Shown one piece after another: positions 13,593 through 16,620 of a stretch of DNA of 16,620 nt. Below the pieces are notes generated by a model. That model was not told where the DNA came from. It saw only the letters and a list, made by a program, of their open reading frames with translations, and did not search any database. Source of the DNA: an uncultured Parvibacter sp. (lineage in GTDB: Bacteria; Actinomycetota; Coriobacteriia; Coriobacteriales; Eggerthellaceae); assembly GCA_910587945.1 (NCBI GenBank), contig CAJUNI010000029.1, positions 8,918 to 25,537 on the forward strand. Direction: 5' to 3'. The first letter of the stretch is position 1. The number at the start of each line of letters is the position of its first letter. A program made the translations under genes and the position numbers.

Positions 13593-13625
13593 GACGGGAG
13601 CCTCTGGGAGTAGGTTCCCGTCTTT
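13593..13625 (+). terminator. Strong hairpin terminator after ftsX
   Basis: GACGGGA-G-CC (13593-13602) pairs with GG-T-TCCCGTC (13613-13622). The stem is 10 bp with one G-U pair and a 10-base loop, followed at once by TTTC. It lies 40 bases after the ftsX stop and 35 before the protease start. The T-run is short, so it may be partial and act as an attenuator that lowers protease expression relative to ftsEX. Confidence 0.6.
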
Positions 13626-13659
13626 CAGTGTAAAGCAGTGGTAAGAGGAAGGCTGGGCT

Positions 13660-14946
13660 ATGGCGGTGAGTGCTAATCGATTAGGCGATCGTAAGGCGGC
13701 CGCTCGTTCTCGGCAAGAGCGGGAGCGTATGCGGCGGATTCGTCGTTTGCTCCTTTTCTTCTTGGTGCTGGTGGTGGCATTTATTCTGGGCTTTCTGGTG
13801 CGCAGCCAAACGGCGTTTATTGCCTCGCTGGGCTTTACCTTGGATCCCTCTGAAACCTCCACCCTTCAAAAAGGCGTTGCGGCCAAATCAACCTATGATG
13901 CGGTGTCGGCGCGCGTAAGCGAAGTAGAAGATCTGCTGGCTGACAATTCACTGGATACTATCAATGTGGAAGATGCCACGTTGACCATGTTGGATGACCT
14001 CTTGAAGTCCACCGGGGATCCCTATGCGGCGTACTTTAGCCCTGATCGCTATGTGAACTACATCAAAGAGACCACCGATCGCTCCTATGCGGGAGTTGGT
14101 GTGCTCTTTGCTGAATACAACGGTCGTGCCTATGCTGCCGATGTCTTTGAGGGGTCTGAAGCAGAAGCCCGCGGAGTGCGTCAGGGAGATTATGTAATAG
14201 CCATTGATGGCGATCGTTCTAAAACCTGGTCGCTCACAGAAGTGGTGAACACCCTTGCGCGGGATGAAGGCTCTCAAGTGGTAATTACCTGGATGCGCCC
14301 ATCATCAGCTGATGCGGAAAAAGGGAGTGAGTTCACCACGAGCCTGGCCTGCCAAACCTATCAAGAGGTCAATTGCACTACCGAACTCCATGACAGCTGT
14401 GGCGTTATTACCTTGCGCCAAATTACGCAAAACTCTTCGAGCTTAGTTTCCCAAGCTATCACGGATCTATCAAACCAAGGAGCTACTTCCTTCGTTTTAG
14501 ACCTCCGGGGAAACCCGGGTGGCTATCTCACCCAAGCAGTAGATATAGCTAGTCTTTTTGTAAACAGTGGTGTCATTGTTGAGATTCAAACCGTTGATGG
14601 TATCACTACCAAAAACGCTGCCGGTGTTCGTCAAACCGAAGCGCCCCTTGCCGTATTAGTGGATCAATACACGGCGGCCTCAGCGGAAGTGCTGACAGCG
14701 GCGTTGCAGGACAATCAGCGGGCAGAAGTGGTGGGGCAGACCACTTTAGGAAAAGGCTCCGTTCAGGTGGTACGCGAGCTTTCCTTTGGGGGCGCCATTC
14801 GCTATACCGCAGCCTATTATTTAACGCCGCTGGGTCATGATATTAATGGCATTGGTATCGTGCCTAATATCTCCGTTGATGCAAATGACCAGGTGGATAC
14901 TCAACTGTTAGTGGCTATTGATGCGGCAACGGCTGCTGCTGCATAA
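13660..14946 (+). CDS. Membrane-anchored S41 family (CtpA-like) C-terminal processing protease
   Basis: S41 proteases cut extracytoplasmic proteins near their C-termini. This 428-residue protein has a basic cytoplasmic N-terminus, one membrane segment at about residues 26-46, and a PDZ domain at about 142-225 (YAGVGVLF, GSEAEARGVRQGDYVIAIDG). The protease core follows: LRQITQNSSS, FVLDLRGNPGGYLTQAVDIASLF, then the active-site region YTAASAEVLTAALQDN and TTLGKGSVQ. Lys365 is the expected catalytic lysine. The serine expected 25 residues earlier is Ala340, with Ser341 next to it; see findings. Three cysteines lie in the outer domain. The ATG start has GAGGAAGG 7 bases upstream. A position after ftsEX is common for such proteases in Gram-positive bacteria. 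Its substrates are unknown. Confidence 0.9.
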   Translation: MAVSANRLGDRKAAARSRQERERMRRIRRLLLFFLVLVVAFILGFLVRSQTAFIASLGFTLDPSETSTLQKGVAAKSTYDAVSARVSEVEDLLADNSLDTINVEDATLTMLDDLLKSTGDPYAAYFSPDRYVNYIKETTDRSYAGVGVLFAEYNGRAYAADVFEGSEAEARGVRQGDYVIAIDGDRSKTWSLTEVVNTLARDEGSQVVITWMRPSSADAEKGSEFTTSLACQTYQEVNCTTELHDSCGVITLRQITQNSSSLVSQAITDLSNQGATSFVLDLRGNPGGYLTQAVDIASLFVNSGVIVEIQTVDGITTKNAAGVRQTEAPLAVLVDQYTAASAEVLTAALQDNQRAEVVGQTTLGKGSVQVVRELSFGGAIRYTAAYYLTPLGHDINGIGIVPNISVDANDQVDTQLLVAIDAATAAAA

Positions 14947-14955
14947 GATGCGAAT

Positions 14956-16341
14956 TTAGAGGCCCAGCCACTGGCTGATAATAGGTGCCCAGCCCATAAC
15001 GCCAATAACCACAATCAGAACGGGAACGCCAAACTGCATCCAGGGTTTAATCCATCCGGGATAGCGAAGACCTTTGCCTGCATTAGCCTCAGCAAGGAAG
15101 TTTTTCCAACCCCAACCGTGCTTGCTTACGCAGAAGGCAACAAAGACCAGCGAACCAAGCAAGAGGATATTGTTGGATACTAGGAAGTCTTCAATGGCTT
15201 GGATGTCGCCGATACCTGGCAGAACCACCGATGAGAGAACGTTGAACCCTAAGGCGCAAGGTAGGCTTAAGAGCGGGATAAGAATGAGATTGACGATTAC
15301 GGCCTTTTTGCGTGACCAACCCCATTGATCCATGGCAAAGGCAAGGATGGCTTCGAACACAGCAATAACCGTGGACAGAGCGGCGAAGCTCATGAATACA
15401 AAGAACAGCGCTCCCCATAAATGGCCAAGCCACATTTGCTCAAAGACTGGGGGTAGGGTGATGAAAACAAGACCGGGACCCGAGTCGGGGGCAACGCCAA
15501 AGGCGAAGCAGGCCGGAAAGATGATTAATCCGGTAGCGAGAGCCATTCCCGTATCAAGGCCAGCAATGGTTACGGCTTCTCCCAGTAGGGAACGTTCACG
15601 ATCGATATAGCTACCAAATATCTCCATGGAACCCATGCCAATGGAGAGGGTAAAGAAGGCCTGGCCCATGGCCGCATAGGCGGCTCCTCCGAAGGCTTCG
15701 GGACTCGAGAAGATTTTTGAAAAGTCGGGCGCTAAATAGAACGCTACTCCTTCGCCAGCTCCCGGAAGTGTGAGGGCACGAACCACCAATACTCCGATAA
15801 TGGCCAGAAGGCACACCATGAGTACTTTGGTGATGCGCTCGACCCCTTTTTGGAGGCCCAGTGAACACACTCCTAGCGCCAAGGCACAGGCGAGAATCAT
15901 CCAAAAAGCAACGGCTTGGGGGTTGGCAAGCAGTTCGTTGAAGATGGCTTCGCTCTGGGTTGTGGTGGCATCAGCAAACTGGCCGCTAGCCATCTTAGGC
16001 ACATAGGCCAACATCCAGCCAGCTACCGTGGTGTAGAACATCATGAGCAGGTAGTTGCCCGCAAGGCCAATCCACTTGAAACGGTGCCAATGACCCCCTT
16101 TGGGTTCAAGTTCGTCGAAGGCTCGGGCGATAGAGCGACGACTCGCGCGACCGACAGCAAACTCCATCACCATGATGGGAAGGCCCAGAATAACAAGGAA
16201 GATAAGGTAGAGAAAAACAAAGGCGGACCCGCCGTACATGCCTGTAATATAGGGGAATCGCCATACGTTACCGAGGCCGATAGCACAGCCGGCACTGATA
16301 AGAATGAAGCCTAGGCGCGATCCGAATTTCTCCCGATCCAA
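14956..16341 (-). CDS. Sodium-dependent transporter of the neurotransmitter:sodium symporter (NSS/SNF) family
   Basis: NSS proteins import amino acids or related small molecules with sodium across the cytoplasmic membrane. The 461-residue protein is hydrophobic throughout, with about 11 membrane segments, like other short prokaryotic members such as MhsT. The broken TM1 holds the substrate and sodium motif GCAIGLGNVWRFPYITGMYGGSA. Later blocks include QAFFTLSIGMGSMEIFGSY (TM6 region) and FAALSTVIAVFEAILAF (TM8 region), where Ser-Thr hydroxyls line up with a LeuT sodium site. The start is TTG (16339-16341), supported by CGGAG about 7 bases upstream. An ATG farther upstream is out of frame. The substrate cannot be told from sequence. 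The gene converges on the S41 protease and diverges from the acyltransferase. Confidence 0.94.
   Translation of the reverse strand: MDREKFGSRLGFILISAGCAIGLGNVWRFPYITGMYGGSAFVFLYLIFLVILGLPIMVMEFAVGRASRRSIARAFDELEPKGGHWHRFKWIGLAGNYLLMMFYTTVAGWMLAYVPKMASGQFADATTTQSEAIFNELLANPQAVAFWMILACALALGVCSLGLQKGVERITKVLMVCLLAIIGVLVVRALTLPGAGEGVAFYLAPDFSKIFSSPEAFGGAAYAAMGQAFFTLSIGMGSMEIFGSYIDRERSLLGEAVTIAGLDTGMALATGLIIFPACFAFGVAPDSGPGLVFITLPPVFEQMWLGHLWGALFFVFMSFAALSTVIAVFEAILAFAMDQWGWSRKKAVIVNLILIPLLSLPCALGFNVLSSVVLPGIGDIQAIEDFLVSNNILLLGSLVFVAFCVSKHGWGWKNFLAEANAGKGLRYPGWIKPWMQFGVPVLIVVIGVMGWAPIISQWLGL
14965..14977. terminator. Weak hairpin at the convergent gene ends
   Basis: CAGCC-act-GGCTG is a perfect 5-bp stem with a 3-base loop, just inside the 3' end of the transporter gene and 19 bases after the protease stop. 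Neither strand has a T-run after it. It could help end transcription from both sides but is weak as an intrinsic terminator. Confidence 0.2.
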
Positions 16342-16387
16342 AATATATCTCCGAGTCTCTTTGAGTCATCGTCTCCGAATAGAGAAA

Positions 16388-16396
16388 ATGGTAGCA
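16388..16396 (-). promoter_or_regulatory. Possible extended -10 promoter for the NSS transporter
   Basis: On the minus strand TGC-TACCAT fits the extended -10 pattern with 4 of 6 hexamer matches. Transcription would start about 40 bases before the TTG start codon. No -35 is evident. Support is by position and pattern only. Confidence 0.3.
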
Positions 16397-16459
16397 TCAA
16401 CTCATTAGGAGACCGTCGGGGGCGTTTACTGGTTGCAACTTCGTTTAATGGCGCCGGTA

Positions 16460-16465
16460 GATAAT
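16460..16465 (+). promoter_or_regulatory. Possible -10 box for the acyltransferase gene
   Basis: GATAAT matches TATAAT at 5 of 6 positions and lies 70 bases before the start codon. The nearest -35-like hexamer, TTGCAA (16433-16438), is 21 bases away, which is too far for a standard promoter. It shares the TAGA core seen upstream of secA and ftsE. Confidence 0.2.
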
Positions 16466-16481
16466 TTGAGTAAGAGCCCAT

Positions 16482-16516
16482 GAGGCTTAAGGATAACGGG
16501 GAACTATCTAAGCCTC
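16482..16516 (+). repeat. Inverted repeat just upstream of the acyltransferase gene
   Basis: GAGGCTTA (16482-16489) is a perfect reverse complement of TAAGCCTC (16509-16516), with a 19-base spacer. The right arm ends 19 bases before the ATG and 4 bases before the GAGAGGA ribosome site. It could be a dimer operator downstream of the promoter or an RNA hairpin in the leader. It lacks a T-run, so it is not a standard terminator. Confidence 0.4.
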
Positions 16517-16535
16517 GATTGAGAGGATTGGCATT

Positions 16536-16620
16536 ATGGCAACAAAGTCCACCGTGCGGGCGGCAAATTGGGATCTTTTGCGCTCGCTCGCTATGTTTTT
16601 GGTGGTGGTTACTCATGCGT
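16536..16620 (+). CDS. Acyltransferase family 3 membrane protein, N-terminal fragment (continues past window)
   Basis: Only the first 28 codons are visible. They read MATKSTVRAANWDLLRSLAMFLVVVTHA and on to the window edge. A basic N-terminus followed by an Asn/Leu-Asp-x-Leu-Arg-x-Leu-Ala start of a membrane helix, ending in V-T-H, is the hallmark of acyltransferase 3 proteins. These transfer acetyl or similar groups to cell-surface sugars or other envelope molecules; the His at the end of TM1 is conserved in the family. The ATG at 16536 has GAGAGGA about 8 bases upstream. The substrate is unknown, and with so little sequence the family call rests on this one motif. Confidence 0.75.
   Translation, partial: MATKSTVRAANWDLLRSLAMFLVVVTHA

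Noticed and set aside
13948..14277. 109-codon minus-strand open frame opposite the S41 protease gene
   Set aside because: It overlaps the PDZ-coding part of a well-supported gene and shows no domain, so it is a shadow.
15611..16314. Plus-strand frames of 78-132 codons across the transporter gene
   Set aside because: They are antisense to clear NSS membrane segments, lack ribosome sites and have implausible composition.
1..16620. Defence island, prophage, transposon, CRISPR array or secondary-metabolite cluster
   Set aside because: Every sizeable gene matches a housekeeping, transport or regulator family. There are no transposase or integrase motifs, no regularly spaced repeats and no flanking direct repeats suggesting integration.

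Overview
This window comes from a bacterial chromosome and carries ordinary housekeeping genes at moderate GC content. It most likely belongs to a Coriobacteriia-type actinobacterium. Three things suggest this: an actinobacterial RF2 signature (GPGGQ followed by a non-His residue and NTTDSAVRLTH), a large regulator of the MalT-like NTPase plus BTAD type, and a split transketolase beside secA, prfB and ftsEX. The class assignment is inference from protein style and gene order. No database search was possible.

Layout, left to right. (1) Positions 1-2684 hold a tightly coupled plus-strand operon: the 3' end of proA, then nadD, yqeK and rsfS, joined by overlaps of 1, 8 and 4 bases. It covers proline synthesis, NAD synthesis, dinucleotide hydrolysis and ribosome silencing, and is followed by a hairpin terminator candidate. 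(2) Positions 2909-5527 encode one 872-residue regulator with a degenerate P-loop at its N-terminus and a winged helix plus BTAD at its C-terminus. Its leader is rich in inverted repeats. (3) Positions 5760-9678 carry secA and prfB, 4 bases apart, ending in a terminator hairpin whose loop contains the prfB stop codon. (4) Positions 9933-11733 encode the two halves of a split transketolase, overlapping by 8 bases. (5) Positions 11800-14946 carry ftsE and ftsX (8-base overlap), a strong hairpin terminator, and a membrane-anchored S41 (CtpA-like) protease gene. (6) Positions 14956-16341, on the minus strand, encode a sodium:neurotransmitter-symporter-family transporter. It converges on the protease gene with 9 bases between stop codons. 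(7) Positions 16536-16620 hold the start of an acyltransferase-3 family membrane protein, divergent from the transporter.

Functionally, the window joins central metabolism (ProA, NadD, transketolase), translation (RsfS, RF2), protein export (SecA) and cell-wall remodelling at division (FtsEX). The protease lies immediately downstream of FtsEX, as in many Gram-positive genomes. No tRNA, rRNA, CRISPR array, transposase, prophage gene or attachment site was seen. No gene-free stretch exceeds 300 bases; the longest is 254 bases, at 9679-9932.

I found no convincing undescribed multi-gene system. The best leads are small, specific departures from family rules. RF2 has SPT in place of the stop-codon-reading SPF. 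The S41 protease has alanine where the catalytic serine should align and serine one residue later. The large regulator has a P-loop lacking Ser/Thr after the lysine, in reversed domain order, behind an elaborate leader. FtsE has a disordered N-terminal extension of about 50 residues.
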